Origin: Candidatus Gallipaludibacter merdavium
Lineage (GTDB): Bacteria > Bacteroidota > Bacteroidia > Bacteroidales > Paludibacteraceae
NCBI GenBank assembly: GCA_017694875.1
Contig: JADIMG010000068.1
Span: forward strand, 1-64,000
Length of the DNA: 64,000 nt
Direction: 5' to 3'
The position numbers were made by a program, and so were the translations under genes. The notes under the pieces were generated by a model that was not told the origin of the DNA, did no database searches, and was given only the letters and a program-made list of their open reading frames with translations. Below are positions 46,542 to 57,303 of this stretch, one piece after another (positions within the stretch are counted from its first letter, which is position 1; every line of letters begins with the position of its first letter).

Positions 46542-47462
46542 ATGATTTCTGTTTTAATATGTACATATAATAGGGGGGCAGTTTTGAAAGATTGTTTGGA
46601 TTCACTGCTATGTCAAACGACTGATATGAGTCAGTTTGAGGTATTGGTTGTTAATAACAATTCATCAGACATAACCGAAGAACTCGTTCTCCAATATGTA
46701 GACCAATATGATAATTTTAGGTTGGTTAGTGAGCCTGTTCAGGGATTAAGTAATGCTCGTAATAGGGCATATAAAGAGGCTAAATATGATTGGTTGTTAT
46801 ATTTAGATGATGATGCAATTGCATATCCAGACATGATACAACAAGCTATATATACAATAGATAATTTTGATTTTGACATGTTTGGTGGAATGTATTTTCC
46901 ATGGTATCGGGATAGTATTAAGCCTCGTTGGATGTCAAACACTTTTGGACAATCAATTAAATTTTTGGATAATATAGGTTATCTTAAGGATGGAGAATAT
47001 GTTTCGGGGGGTATTATGGTTATGTCTAGGAGGGCATTACAAATGGTAGATGGATTTCCAACCACTATTGGTATGAATGGTAGCAAGATAGCCTATGGTG
47101 AGGAAACATATATTCAAAATAAATTACGAGAGCTTGGGTATAAAATAGGATATAATCCGAATATGTGTATAACGCATTTGGTACCGACTTATAAGCAGAC
47201 AGTAAGTTGGCAATTAAGAGCTGCGTATGCACATGGACGGGATAGTGTAATTATATATGACATGCAAATTTTCCCGCAGTGGTATATATTAGTATACAAA
47301 TTGTTAAAAATACAACTTAAGTCAATCTTACTTGTATTGCGTAATTTATTTAAGCGAAAAAAATATTATTGGCAAAATATAGTACTAGACATGTTTAGTT
47401 CTACGTTTAAATATTGTGGCTATATAGAAGGAATAATAAATAAAAAGAAAGTTGACGCGTGA
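46542..47462 (+). CDS. Family 2 glycosyltransferase
   Basis: A 306-residue GT-A enzyme with ISVLICTYNRGAVLKDCLDS, VVNNNSSD and the metal-binding YLDDDAIAYPD. The later segment GEETYIQNKLRELGYKIGYN corresponds to the acceptor/base region of GT2 enzymes. The C-terminal 60 residues are basic and amphipathic, likely membrane-associated. It starts 6 bp after the preceding gene and overlaps the next by 4 bp (GTGA). Confidence 0.9.
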   Translation: MISVLICTYNRGAVLKDCLDSLLCQTTDMSQFEVLVVNNNSSDITEELVLQYVDQYDNFRLVSEPVQGLSNARNRAYKEAKYDWLLYLDDDAIAYPDMIQQAIYTIDNFDFDMFGGMYFPWYRDSIKPRWMSNTFGQSIKFLDNIGYLKDGEYVSGGIMVMSRRALQMVDGFPTTIGMNGSKIAYGEETYIQNKLRELGYKIGYNPNMCITHLVPTYKQTVSWQLRAAYAHGRDSVIIYDMQIFPQWYILVYKLLKIQLKSILLVLRNLFKRKKYYWQNIVLDMFSSTFKYCGYIEGIINKKKVDA

Positions 47463-49027
47463 ACTTAGCTCCAGTTATATTGTTTGTTTATAATCGTCCT
47501 GTACATACAGAGCGGACGTTGGAGGCTCTATATAGAAATGAATTGGCTTCTGAATCAGAACTATATATATATGCTGATGGACCAAAACCAAATGCAACTC
47601 TTGAACAACAAGAGAAAATAGCTGAAGTTCGTAATGTTATTCGTAAAAGACAATGGTGCGGAAATGTGCATATTGTAGAATCTGATACTAATAAAGGATT
47701 AGCTGATTCTATAATTTCTGGAGTCACAGAAATTGTCAATAAGTATGGTAAGGTGATTGTTTTAGAGGATGATATATGTACCTCAGTTGGTTTCTTACGT
47801 TTCATGAATGAAGCATTGACAATGTACGAGTATGAAGAAAAAGTGATGCAGGTGAGTGGTTATATATATCCTTACAAATACAAAACGAAAGACACTACTT
47901 GTTTTTTGCGAATAATGTCATGTTGGGGATGGGGTACTTGGAAAAGAGCATGGCAATATTATGAGCATAATATAGATGTGCATCTTTCTCACTATTCTAC
48001 TTCTCGAGAAATTAAAAAATTTAACATAGAAGGGCATGGGAAGTTTTATTGGCAGTTGATAGCAAATAAAAACAATGAAATTTATACATGGGCTGTTCGT
48101 TGGTATGCTTCATGGTTATACCAAGGGGGATATACGTTATTTCCGATGAAATCATTGGTGCAGAATAATGGTTTTGATGATACAGGTGAAAATACTACTA
48201 AAAAAGATTTAAAAAGATTTACAGGGGAGATTGCTCCGTTTGTTGAATTAAAAAGGCAGTCAATAAAAGAAAATCATTATGTACGATGTGCAATTGATAG
48301 TTTTTACAAAGACGCATACAAGATATCATTGGCAAGAAAAATAAAAAATTATTTGAATAAGATTGGGAATATTTCTCTGATGTGGAAAATGTTCCAGTTT
48401 TTTCGATTGCTATATCGAGGTGAAATTAATCTTAATGCTGTTTGTGACAAAAAAAGTAATGTGTCGCTTGGAAAATATTCGCAGATTAAATCTTTATATC
48501 ATATATATGATTCTTCTATAGGCGATTATTCATATGTGGCTTCTAATTCTTATATTTATAATACATCTATAGGACGATTTTGTTCAATCGGTTCAAATTT
48601 TCGATGTGGAATAGGTATTCATCCTACATCAGGCGTGTCAACGTCACCAATGTTTTATTCCTCTAGGCGACAAAATGGTATTTCATTAAGTGGTAAAAAT
48701 AAAATAGAAGAACATTTACCTGTTAAAATAGGAAATGATGTTTTTATTGGTGATAATGTAATTGTTTGTTCTGGGATAACAATAGGTGATGGGGCTATTA
48801 TAGGTGCAGGTGCGGTTGTGTCAAAGGATATACCTCCTTATGCAATAGCTGTAGGTTGTCCTATTCAGATAAAAAAATATCGATTTGATAAGAGACAGAT
48901 CGAAGAATTGTTAAAGATTAGGTGGTGGGATTGGAATGATCATTATTTATATAAGGTTGAAGAATATTTTTTTGATGTTGATAACTTCATAGACGTATGC
49001 AAAAATGATAAGAAGAATACGATATAA
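47459..49027 (+). CDS. Bifunctional glycosyltransferase - hexapeptide acetyltransferase (paralog 2)
   Basis: Same architecture as the gene at 43238-44764: GT-A domain (PVILFVYNRPVHTERTLEAL, IYADGPKPNATLE, VLEDDICTS) in residues about 1-285, then a linker, then a left-handed beta-helix acetyltransferase (about 335-515) with [20 protein letters not shown] and [16 protein letters not shown]. Similarity is strongest at the two ends and weaker in the linker. The start is GTG at 47459, overlapping the previous stop (GTGA), and lines up exactly with the NLAP start of paralog 1. Differences in the acceptor region suggest a different acceptor or sugar. Confidence 0.86.
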   Translation: MNLAPVILFVYNRPVHTERTLEALYRNELASESELYIYADGPKPNATLEQQEKIAEVRNVIRKRQWCGNVHIVESDTNKGLADSIISGVTEIVNKYGKVIVLEDDICTSVGFLRFMNEALTMYEYEEKVMQVSGYIYPYKYKTKDTTCFLRIMSCWGWGTWKRAWQYYEHNIDVHLSHYSTSREIKKFNIEGHGKFYWQLIANKNNEIYTWAVRWYASWLYQGGYTLFPMKSLVQNNGFDDTGENTTKKDLKRFTGEIAPFVELKRQSIKENHYVRCAIDSFYKDAYKISLARKIKNYLNKIGNISLMWKMFQFFRLLYRGEINLNAVCDKKSNVSLGKYSQIKSLYHIYDSSIGDYSYVASNSYIYNTSIGRFCSIGSNFRCGIGIHPTSGVSTSPMFYSSRRQNGISLSGKNKIEEHLPVKIGNDVFIGDNVIVCSGITIGDGAIIGAGAVVSKDIPPYAIAVGCPIQIKKYRFDKRQIEELLKIRWWDWNDHYLYKVEEYFFDVDNFIDVCKNDKKNTI

Positions 49028-49595
49028 TATAGGGTTGTTATTATTATGGCCAATATATTTAATGTTAAAGAGATGTGATAATTGGGAGGTAATAAAAGAA
49101 GATATAGTCTTTTGGCGAATATGTTACCATTTGTCAGCTGAAGTGAAATACAAAAACTGGGTGAGGCTGATGGTCTATCATAAAGCTTTCCGAAATGTAT
49201 TCTATTTTAGAATAAAGCGTTGGACTTATATGTTGTCCTTATTCTTGCCTCCTCAAAAAGAGCCTTTGATTTCTGTTGAAAAGAAAATTGATGGTGGGTT
49301 GTTCTTTTGCCATGGATTTTCTACTATAGTGGTAGCTAAAAGTATAGGTAAGAGATGTTGGATAAATCAGCAGGTGACTATTGGATATAATTCTCAATGG
49401 GGAGGACCAGTTATTGGCGATAATGTACATATATTTGCAGGTGCATTGGTAATTGGTGATATAAAAATCGGCAATAATGTTGTTGTTGGGGCGGGAGCTG
49501 TTGTTGTGAAAGATGTTCCGGATAATTGTACTGTAGTTGGTAATCCTGCACGTATTGTGAAACGTAATGGTGTAACCGTTAATGAGAGTTTATGA
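49005..49595 (+). CDS. Serine-acetyltransferase-like hexapeptide acyltransferase
   Basis: A 196-residue left-handed beta-helix protein of the CysE/WcaB type. A hydrophobic N-terminus precedes the helix, which starts near GFSTIVVAKSIGKRCWINQQ and shows INQQVTIG, VIGDNVHIFAGALVIGDIKI and VVVKDVPDNCTVVGNPARIV. Within a glycan locus it is more likely a sugar O-acetyltransferase than a cysteine-biosynthesis enzyme. It overlaps paralog 2 by 23 bp and the next gene by 4 bp. Confidence 0.85.
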   Translation: MIRRIRYNIGLLLLWPIYLMLKRCDNWEVIKEDIVFWRICYHLSAEVKYKNWVRLMVYHKAFRNVFYFRIKRWTYMLSLFLPPQKEPLISVEKKIDGGLFFCHGFSTIVVAKSIGKRCWINQQVTIGYNSQWGGPVIGDNVHIFAGALVIGDIKIGNNVVVGAGAVVVKDVPDNCTVVGNPARIVKRNGVTVNESL

Positions 49596-50791
49596 AAAAA
49601 GAATTAGTGATTTTAGTTCCGTATTTAAGAGACCTAATTTCCAATTGGGGGACTCCTATTCGGATAAAGGGTTATACTGATGGATTAGGCGAGATTGTCT
49701 CTAATTATATGTTTGTATCTCCATCATGTCCTACATATATTGACAGCAATAAATATGTAGCTCTTAACATACATCGTAGATGGTCCAAAATTCTATTAAT
49801 GCATAATATATTGTATGTGAGACTCCCTTTACTGGCTAAGATTATTTCTTATCTGATTGAGAGTTTTTCGGGAATAAATAATGTAGGGGTATTTAAACGA
49901 TCTGACTTGTTGATTTGGGCACATCAGGATTCTACACTTGCAATGTATTTAAAGCTAACACGTTCTTTGCCATTTATATATGATGTACATGGGATATCTA
50001 GTGTTCAGTTAGAATATAAAGATCGAATGAATTTTTGGAGAAGGCTGTGGTTTAACCTCTATATAAGACACGAAAAAGTAGTAATGACTACTGCTGATTT
50101 TATTAATGCAGTTTCTTCAAATATGAAAAAATACATATATGAGAATTTTCTGCCTCATGGTGAGGTATTGGTTGCTCCTGATGGCATTCCAGATTCATTA
50201 GATGAATATTGTAGAATTGAACGTAAAGATTTATCTTGTCTTTTTGAGAGAAGAAAAAAGATAATTTTGTTTGCTGGTTCTTTTAAACCGTTTGGGGGTG
50301 TTAAAGAATTGATTGATGAATATATGGCTTCTAATGCTATTATGGATGAATATTCCTTGTTGTTAATTGGAGATGGACCAGATAAAGGCATCATTAGGGA
50401 TAAGATTAATAAAATGACGAATGGTGAAGTTTTGATTTTTTCTCCAGTTTCACATCAAGAATTGATTGCTTATATGAAAGGTGCAGATGTTATTGTATGT
50501 CCGGATATTGTAAATAATGAATATAATAAAATGGTACCTCATATTAAATTATATGATGCTGTGGCATCTGGAACTCCTGTTGTGGCAACTGATTTGCCCG
50601 TAAATCGTGCTCTGTTTCCAGAAGGTGAAAACGTATTCTATTTTAATATTGGAGATGGATCGTTTGAAAAAGCTATTTTAAAAGCTTCTTCTGAACAGAA
50701 AAGATATGACGTCTGTAAATTAAACAAACTAACATATAAGCAGCGTTTGATAGATTATATGGCTAATTATAAAGCTCAATTGGGATTATAA
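49592..50791 (+). CDS. Family 4 glycosyltransferase (GT-B)
   Basis: A 399-residue retaining GT-B enzyme. The N-terminal domain has IYDVHGISSVQLEYKDR. The C-terminal donor domain contains VLVAPDGIPD, ILFAGSFKPFGGVKELIDEY, LLIGDGPDKGII, VSHQELIAYMKGADVIVCPD and KLYDAVASGTPVVATDLP. No signal peptide. Its ATG overlaps the preceding stop (ATGA). Confidence 0.9.
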   Translation: MKKELVILVPYLRDLISNWGTPIRIKGYTDGLGEIVSNYMFVSPSCPTYIDSNKYVALNIHRRWSKILLMHNILYVRLPLLAKIISYLIESFSGINNVGVFKRSDLLIWAHQDSTLAMYLKLTRSLPFIYDVHGISSVQLEYKDRMNFWRRLWFNLYIRHEKVVMTTADFINAVSSNMKKYIYENFLPHGEVLVAPDGIPDSLDEYCRIERKDLSCLFERRKKIILFAGSFKPFGGVKELIDEYMASNAIMDEYSLLLIGDGPDKGIIRDKINKMTNGEVLIFSPVSHQELIAYMKGADVIVCPDIVNNEYNKMVPHIKLYDAVASGTPVVATDLPVNRALFPEGENVFYFNIGDGSFEKAILKASSEQKRYDVCKLNKLTYKQRLIDYMANYKAQLGL

Positions 50792-50792
50792 T

Positions 50793-51506
50793 ATGAGTGT
50801 GATAAAGAAAATATATAGATTATATTCCATGCGTTCTGCAAAATCGTATGAGATGTATTTGCGTAGGAAAGGGGTTCGGATAGGTCATAATCTTAAATTG
50901 TTTAATCATCGCTCAATAAGAATAGATACTTCTTCTCCTTGTTTATTGGAAATAGGAGATAATGTTTCGATAACGGCAGATGTTTCTATATTGACACATG
51001 ATTACGTGTCTTCTGTATTTGTTCATAAATTTAATGACTATGTTCCCTCGCGTTCTAAAGTGACAATAGGTAACAATGTATATATAGGTCAGAAAGTTAT
51101 AATTTTGCGTGGCGTTACAATTGGTGATAATTGTATTATAGGAGCAGGAGCCATTGTTAGTAAGGATATTCCTGCTAATAGTGTAGCTGTCGGTGTTCCT
51201 GCAAAAGTGGTGTGTTCTATAGAAAATTATTACCAAAGATGTAAGAAGAGGTCTGTGGAAGAGGCTCAAGATTATATAAGGTATTTGTCCGAATCTCTTA
51301 ACAGAAAGCCCAAGGTTGAAGATTTTAGAGATGAGTTTGGTCTTTTTGGGAATGAAGAAATTAACTGCTCGGATGATTTTAGAACATTTGTGAAAGATGT
51401 TCAATTGGATGGGCAATATGATGAATTTCTGAGGCACAATGAACCTTTATATGCTTCGTTTGAAGATTTCTTGAATAATAAAAGGATAGTGGATAATGAA
51501 AAATAG
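50793..51506 (+). CDS. Hexapeptide acyltransferase with C-terminal extension
   Basis: A 237-residue left-handed beta-helix acyltransferase (about residues 25-150) of the maltose/galactoside O-acetyltransferase-like group: LEIGDNVSITADVSILTHDY (with the His of the active site), VTIGNNVYIGQKVIILRGVT and IVSKDIPANSVAVGVPAKVV. The last 85 residues are charged and not part of the usual fold. It overlaps the next glycosyltransferase by 11 bp. Confidence 0.87.
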   Translation: MSVIKKIYRLYSMRSAKSYEMYLRRKGVRIGHNLKLFNHRSIRIDTSSPCLLEIGDNVSITADVSILTHDYVSSVFVHKFNDYVPSRSKVTIGNNVYIGQKVIILRGVTIGDNCIIGAGAIVSKDIPANSVAVGVPAKVVCSIENYYQRCKKRSVEEAQDYIRYLSESLNRKPKVEDFRDEFGLFGNEEINCSDDFRTFVKDVQLDGQYDEFLRHNEPLYASFEDFLNNKRIVDNEK

Positions 51507-52389
51507 TGATAGACCTTTAGTTTCGGTCATAACCCCTTCATACAATCAAGCGGATTATATAGAAGAGACCATACTTTCTGTATTAAATCAGTCATATACT
51601 AATATTGAATATATAATTATAGACGGAGCATCTTCGGATACAACAATAGATATTATCCAAAAATATAGTGATAGAATCAGTTATTGGTGCAGTGAATCTG
51701 ATAAAGGGCAAGCGGACGCTATCAATAAAGGTTTAAGGAGAGCGACAGGTGATTATGTTTGTTGGATAAATTCAGATGATGTGTTATATCCTAATTTCGT
51801 AGAGACTTTTGTTGATTGCTTTGAACAGAATCCCAATGTGGATTTTATATATGGAAATGTAGAGCAAGGTCCTAATATTCAGCATAAATCTCTTCGCAAA
51901 GGCAGACAAACTGATTTTATTGAGATGTTGACAACATTATCTGTACCTATACCCCAGCAGGCAACTATGTGGAGAAGGTCATTGATGGAAAAAATAGGTT
52001 ATTTAGAGGTAGAATGGCATGTGTTGTTGGATAGAGAATATTTTATGAGAGTAGCGCGACATGCAGACATTCTATATGTTCCTAAGACTGTTGCTTTTTT
52101 TAGGAATCATGATACTTCAAAGTCCGTTGCGGAATGGCACAAGTGGATACCTGAACTTCAGCGTTATTATAATAGGATTTTTTCTGATAAGACAAAAGAT
52201 TATTATGCCTATAAAAAGCAGGCTATGGCTAATATGGATTGGGAATGCTTTAAAATAGCATGTACATGTGGATTATATAAGCAGGCATTAAGTTCGTTCT
52301 GGTCAATGTTTAGATTGACTCCTTTCAAAGCAATAAAGAGGGTTGTAATATATTTTTTAGTTCGTTTAAAACATATCATAGTGAGATGA
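51496..52389 (+). CDS. Family 2 glycosyltransferase
   Basis: A 297-residue GT-A enzyme with VSVITPSYNQADYIEETILS, IDGASSDTTIDIIQKY, YWCSESDKGQADAINKGLRR and the acidic WINSDDVLYPN. PQQATMWRRSL and LLDREYFMRVA form the acceptor/catalytic region. Overlaps both neighbours, consistent with one operon. Confidence 0.9.
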   Translation: MKNSDRPLVSVITPSYNQADYIEETILSVLNQSYTNIEYIIIDGASSDTTIDIIQKYSDRISYWCSESDKGQADAINKGLRRATGDYVCWINSDDVLYPNFVETFVDCFEQNPNVDFIYGNVEQGPNIQHKSLRKGRQTDFIEMLTTLSVPIPQQATMWRRSLMEKIGYLEVEWHVLLDREYFMRVARHADILYVPKTVAFFRNHDTSKSVAEWHKWIPELQRYYNRIFSDKTKDYYAYKKQAMANMDWECFKIACTCGLYKQALSSFWSMFRLTPFKAIKRVVIYFLVRLKHIIVR

Positions 52390-52946
52390 GTAATAGTCAT
52401 AAAATTATTTGTTTGCTAAATCTATGGCGGGTATTCCCTATTTATTGCATTGTTATTTCTTTGAGGTCAAGAAGTAGATTATTTCAAGATTTACAAGCAT
52501 GGAAACAGTGGAAAGAACTTCCTTTTACATCTCATTTTATGGTATTTCTTTATTTAATGTCCTTATATAAGGAATTTCGGAATATCGTATATAAAAGAAT
52601 GGGAAAATGGAGCTACTGTGTGAAATGGTTTTGTCCACCGCTCTCCACATTATACATTCATTGTAATGATATTGGGGGCGGTTTACTTATCCAGCATGGG
52701 TTCTCTACCATTATAACAGCTCAAAAGATAGGGAATAATGTAAAAATTTTTCAGCAAGTAACGATAGGGTATAAAGGTGATAAATTGCCAGTTATCGGTA
52801 ATAATGTGGAAATTTGTTGTGGCGCAAAAGTATTAGGTGGAATTTATGTGGGAGATAATGCTGTTATTGGTGCTAATGCAGTGGTTGTAAAAGATGTTTC
52901 TGCTAAAGCCGTGATGGTAGGAGTTCCCGCAAAACAAATAAGATAG
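52386..52946 (+). CDS. Serine-acetyltransferase-like hexapeptide acyltransferase
   Basis: A 186-residue left-handed beta-helix protein similar in plan to the one at 49005-49595: hydrophobic N-terminus, then GFSTIITAQKIGNNVKIFQQ, PVIGNNVEICCGAKVLGGIY and VVKDVSAKAVMVGVPAKQIR. Probably an O-acetyltransferase acting on the glycan. Its ATG overlaps the upstream stop (ATGA). Confidence 0.85.
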   Translation: MSNSHKIICLLNLWRVFPIYCIVISLRSRSRLFQDLQAWKQWKELPFTSHFMVFLYLMSLYKEFRNIVYKRMGKWSYCVKWFCPPLSTLYIHCNDIGGGLLIQHGFSTIITAQKIGNNVKIFQQVTIGYKGDKLPVIGNNVEICCGAKVLGGIYVGDNAVIGANAVVVKDVSAKAVMVGVPAKQIR

Positions 52947-52949
52947 TGT

Positions 52950-54413
52950 ATGTTCGTATTTTATCCTGGACTTCGGTTTGATTTGCAGATTGTGATGCAA
53001 GTTGGTGTCTTGTTTGCATTGTTGTATCTGCTGCGTCAATATAAGAAAGATAATGTATCAGTTTTGTTATTGTTGATGTTTTTTCCGAGTATCTTTATTT
53101 TTTTAGGGTCAGCTGTCAATAATCTGTATAAGATTGTAGTGTTGGCTTATACCATCTATTGCACCTATCGGCGAAAGGTGTGGCATCTGAAATCTAAAAT
53201 TAATCAATTATGGACGGGTGCATTTGTTTTGTTTACTGTCGCTTTTTTTGTGGCAGTAAGTCAAAGCACAGGCAATACCATTACCATCATCTTTAGTCAA
53301 TATGCCCGTTATTTGGAAATATATTGTTTGTATTTCTTGTTGCAGGATGCTATAGGTAAAAGACAACAAGGGAAAATGTTGTTACAACTTTTTTATCAGA
53401 TTTTTTTAGTACAGATTCTAATATCCGTTTTGAAATTTATTTTGTTTAATGGACGTCAGATAGAAAGTTTAGTGGGGTCTTTGTCTATTATAGGTGGAGC
53501 TATGGGAACGACAATCCCTATTTTTGGATTTATTATATTATGGTTTTATCGAAATAGAAGAATGACATGGAAAGATGGGTTGTTTGTGGCGGGATTGCTA
53601 TTAATAGGTTTTACAACGGGAAAACGTGCTGTTTGGTTTGTTCTTCCTGTTGTAATAGCAGCATTTATGGTGTATGTACAAGGTATACGATTGAATAAAT
53701 ATATTGTATTGGGTATTGCTGCTATTCCTATTGTATTTTACTTTGGTGCGCGCTTGACACCTTCCTTGAATCCGGAACATAAAGTATGGGGTTCTTTTGA
53801 TTTGGAGTATATGTTTGATTATGCCGAGACCTATCAGTTTGGAGAAGAGGGACTTTCTGTTTCGAATAATAAGAAGAATGTTCTTTTAAGCAGTGTGGAT
53901 GGAAGGTTAGTGGAAAATGATACACGAACAGCAGCTGGAAGAGGAAATGCTACGATAGAGTTGTTTAAATTGATGTTTAGTGGTGAGGCCAACCAACAGG
54001 ATTGGATTGGATTGGGTTTTTCGGCTATGTATTCCACCGATTATGGTGAATTCTTGGAATTACCATTGACCATTAAATTAGCTTATAAAGGGGCTGCGAC
54101 AGGAATGTTTCAATCTTATGTTACAACGGGAATTTTAGGAGTAATAACGACCATTATATTTTGTTTCTTACCTTTCTTTTTTATACACCATATACGTTTG
54201 CGTTGGGTATTGTTGGGGATAGTAGCATGGGAATATTTTATGTACACGGGAATTATGTTCCGTACACCAGCTTTTATGGCTGTATTTTTATTTGCGCTGT
54301 TCTATAGTAATCAGCAAATAGAGGTGGCACAATGGAGAAAAAAGGAACGAAAATGTTTACAACAAATGAAGGATACTACATATGAAACTATCAATCATAG
54401 TACCCGTATATAA
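52950..54413 (+). CDS. O-antigen polymerase/ligase-like membrane protein (Wzy/WaaL type)
   Basis: A 487-residue inner-membrane protein with roughly ten to twelve hydrophobic segments and one large hydrophilic loop (about residues 265-370, from LTPSLNPEHKVWGSFDLEY to the following membrane helix), the layout of Wzy polymerases and O-antigen ligases. The FTTGKRAVWFVLPVV segment is in the usual place of the conserved Arg before the loop. Sequence alone does not separate polymerase from ligase. It lies 3 bp after an acetyltransferase gene and overlaps the next by 32 bp. Confidence 0.82.
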   Translation: MFVFYPGLRFDLQIVMQVGVLFALLYLLRQYKKDNVSVLLLLMFFPSIFIFLGSAVNNLYKIVVLAYTIYCTYRRKVWHLKSKINQLWTGAFVLFTVAFFVAVSQSTGNTITIIFSQYARYLEIYCLYFLLQDAIGKRQQGKMLLQLFYQIFLVQILISVLKFILFNGRQIESLVGSLSIIGGAMGTTIPIFGFIILWFYRNRRMTWKDGLFVAGLLLIGFTTGKRAVWFVLPVVIAAFMVYVQGIRLNKYIVLGIAAIPIVFYFGARLTPSLNPEHKVWGSFDLEYMFDYAETYQFGEEGLSVSNNKKNVLLSSVDGRLVENDTRTAAGRGNATIELFKLMFSGEANQQDWIGLGFSAMYSTDYGEFLELPLTIKLAYKGAATGMFQSYVTTGILGVITTIIFCFLPFFFIHHIRLRWVLLGIVAWEYFMYTGIMFRTPAFMAVFLFALFYSNQQIEVAQWRKKERKCLQQMKDTTYETINHSTRI

Positions 54414-55398
54414 TATTGCCCACTATTTGAGTGATTGTGTGCAATCGGTGCTGGCACAAAATTTTCAAGATTGGGAATTGGTGTTGGTGAATGATGGTTC
54501 TACCGATCAATCACCTGTATTTTGTGAGGAATGGGCAAAGAAAGACAAGCGAATTCGTGTGGTGCATAAAACCAATGGAGGGTTGAGTGATGCACGAAAT
54601 GCCGGATTGTTAGAGGCCAAAGGGGAATATATCCATTTTTTGGATGGGGATGATTATTATGCTGCGGATAATGTGTTGCAAACTCTGATGGAGCAGATTG
54701 AATTATATCATCATCTAGATACTTTGTTGTTTTGCCGTATAGATAGGTACGATGATACGGGTAAGGAAAATAAGGAGCGACCTTATGATGTGGATTTTAT
54801 CAATCAGGCATTATCTGCAACTATTATTTTTGAACATTTGCTACGCACGCAACGCTTTAATATGAGTGCGTGTTTTCAAATAATGCGACGAGAATTTTTG
54901 ATGGATAATCAGATATTTTTTGAAAAGGGATTGTTGAGCGAGGATGTGGATTGGAGTATGGCTTTATGGCAACATTTGAAAACCGTAAAAGCGGTAAATT
55001 GTTATGGTTATTGTTATCGACACAGATCTGCTTCCATTTCCACTTCGATATCCGTTCGGACATATCAAAGTTATCAGTATATGTTTCAGAAATGGATACC
55101 TCGTCTACAGGAAGATGGTGGAACATTGGCACAATTACAGTTAAACTATTTAGCTTTCTTATTTCCTACATTGTTATATGCTTTCTTTTCTGTGTCCAAA
55201 CAGGATAGAAAACTTGCTTATGCATTATTGAAAAAGATGAAATCTGTTTTGCAATATAGTGCAACCAGAAAATCGAATAGGGTAGCTGTATGTGTGAAAA
55301 TAATTGGTTTTTATTTAACTTGCCGTATCTTTGCAAGTTACGGATGTATATCTAAAAGAGGTATTAATGCCTATGTGAAGGTACTTTTGGGGAAATAA
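54382..55398 (+). CDS. Family 2 glycosyltransferase
   Basis: A 338-residue GT-A enzyme with the classic MKLSIIVPVYNIAHYLSDCV, LVNDGSTDQS, NGGLSDARNAGLLEAKGEYI and HFLDGDDYY motifs. LLSEDVDWSMALWQHL gives the catalytic ED-type motif. The C-terminal part is basic and amphipathic, probably membrane-associated. Overlaps the Wzy-like gene by 32 bp. Confidence 0.92.
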   Translation: MKLSIIVPVYNIAHYLSDCVQSVLAQNFQDWELVLVNDGSTDQSPVFCEEWAKKDKRIRVVHKTNGGLSDARNAGLLEAKGEYIHFLDGDDYYAADNVLQTLMEQIELYHHLDTLLFCRIDRYDDTGKENKERPYDVDFINQALSATIIFEHLLRTQRFNMSACFQIMRREFLMDNQIFFEKGLLSEDVDWSMALWQHLKTVKAVNCYGYCYRHRSASISTSISVRTYQSYQYMFQKWIPRLQEDGGTLAQLQLNYLAFLFPTLLYAFFSVSKQDRKLAYALLKKMKSVLQYSATRKSNRVAVCVKIIGFYLTCRIFASYGCISKRGINAYVKVLLGK

Positions 55399-55399
55399 T

Positions 55400-57293
<1,894 letters not shown>

Positions 57294-57303
57294 GAAGGAG
57301 TAG

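Noticed and set aside
49005..49595. Serine acetyltransferase for cysteine synthesis (CysE)
   Set aside because: Location within the glycan operon, the hydrophobic N-terminus and lack of a cysK neighbour favour sugar acetylation.
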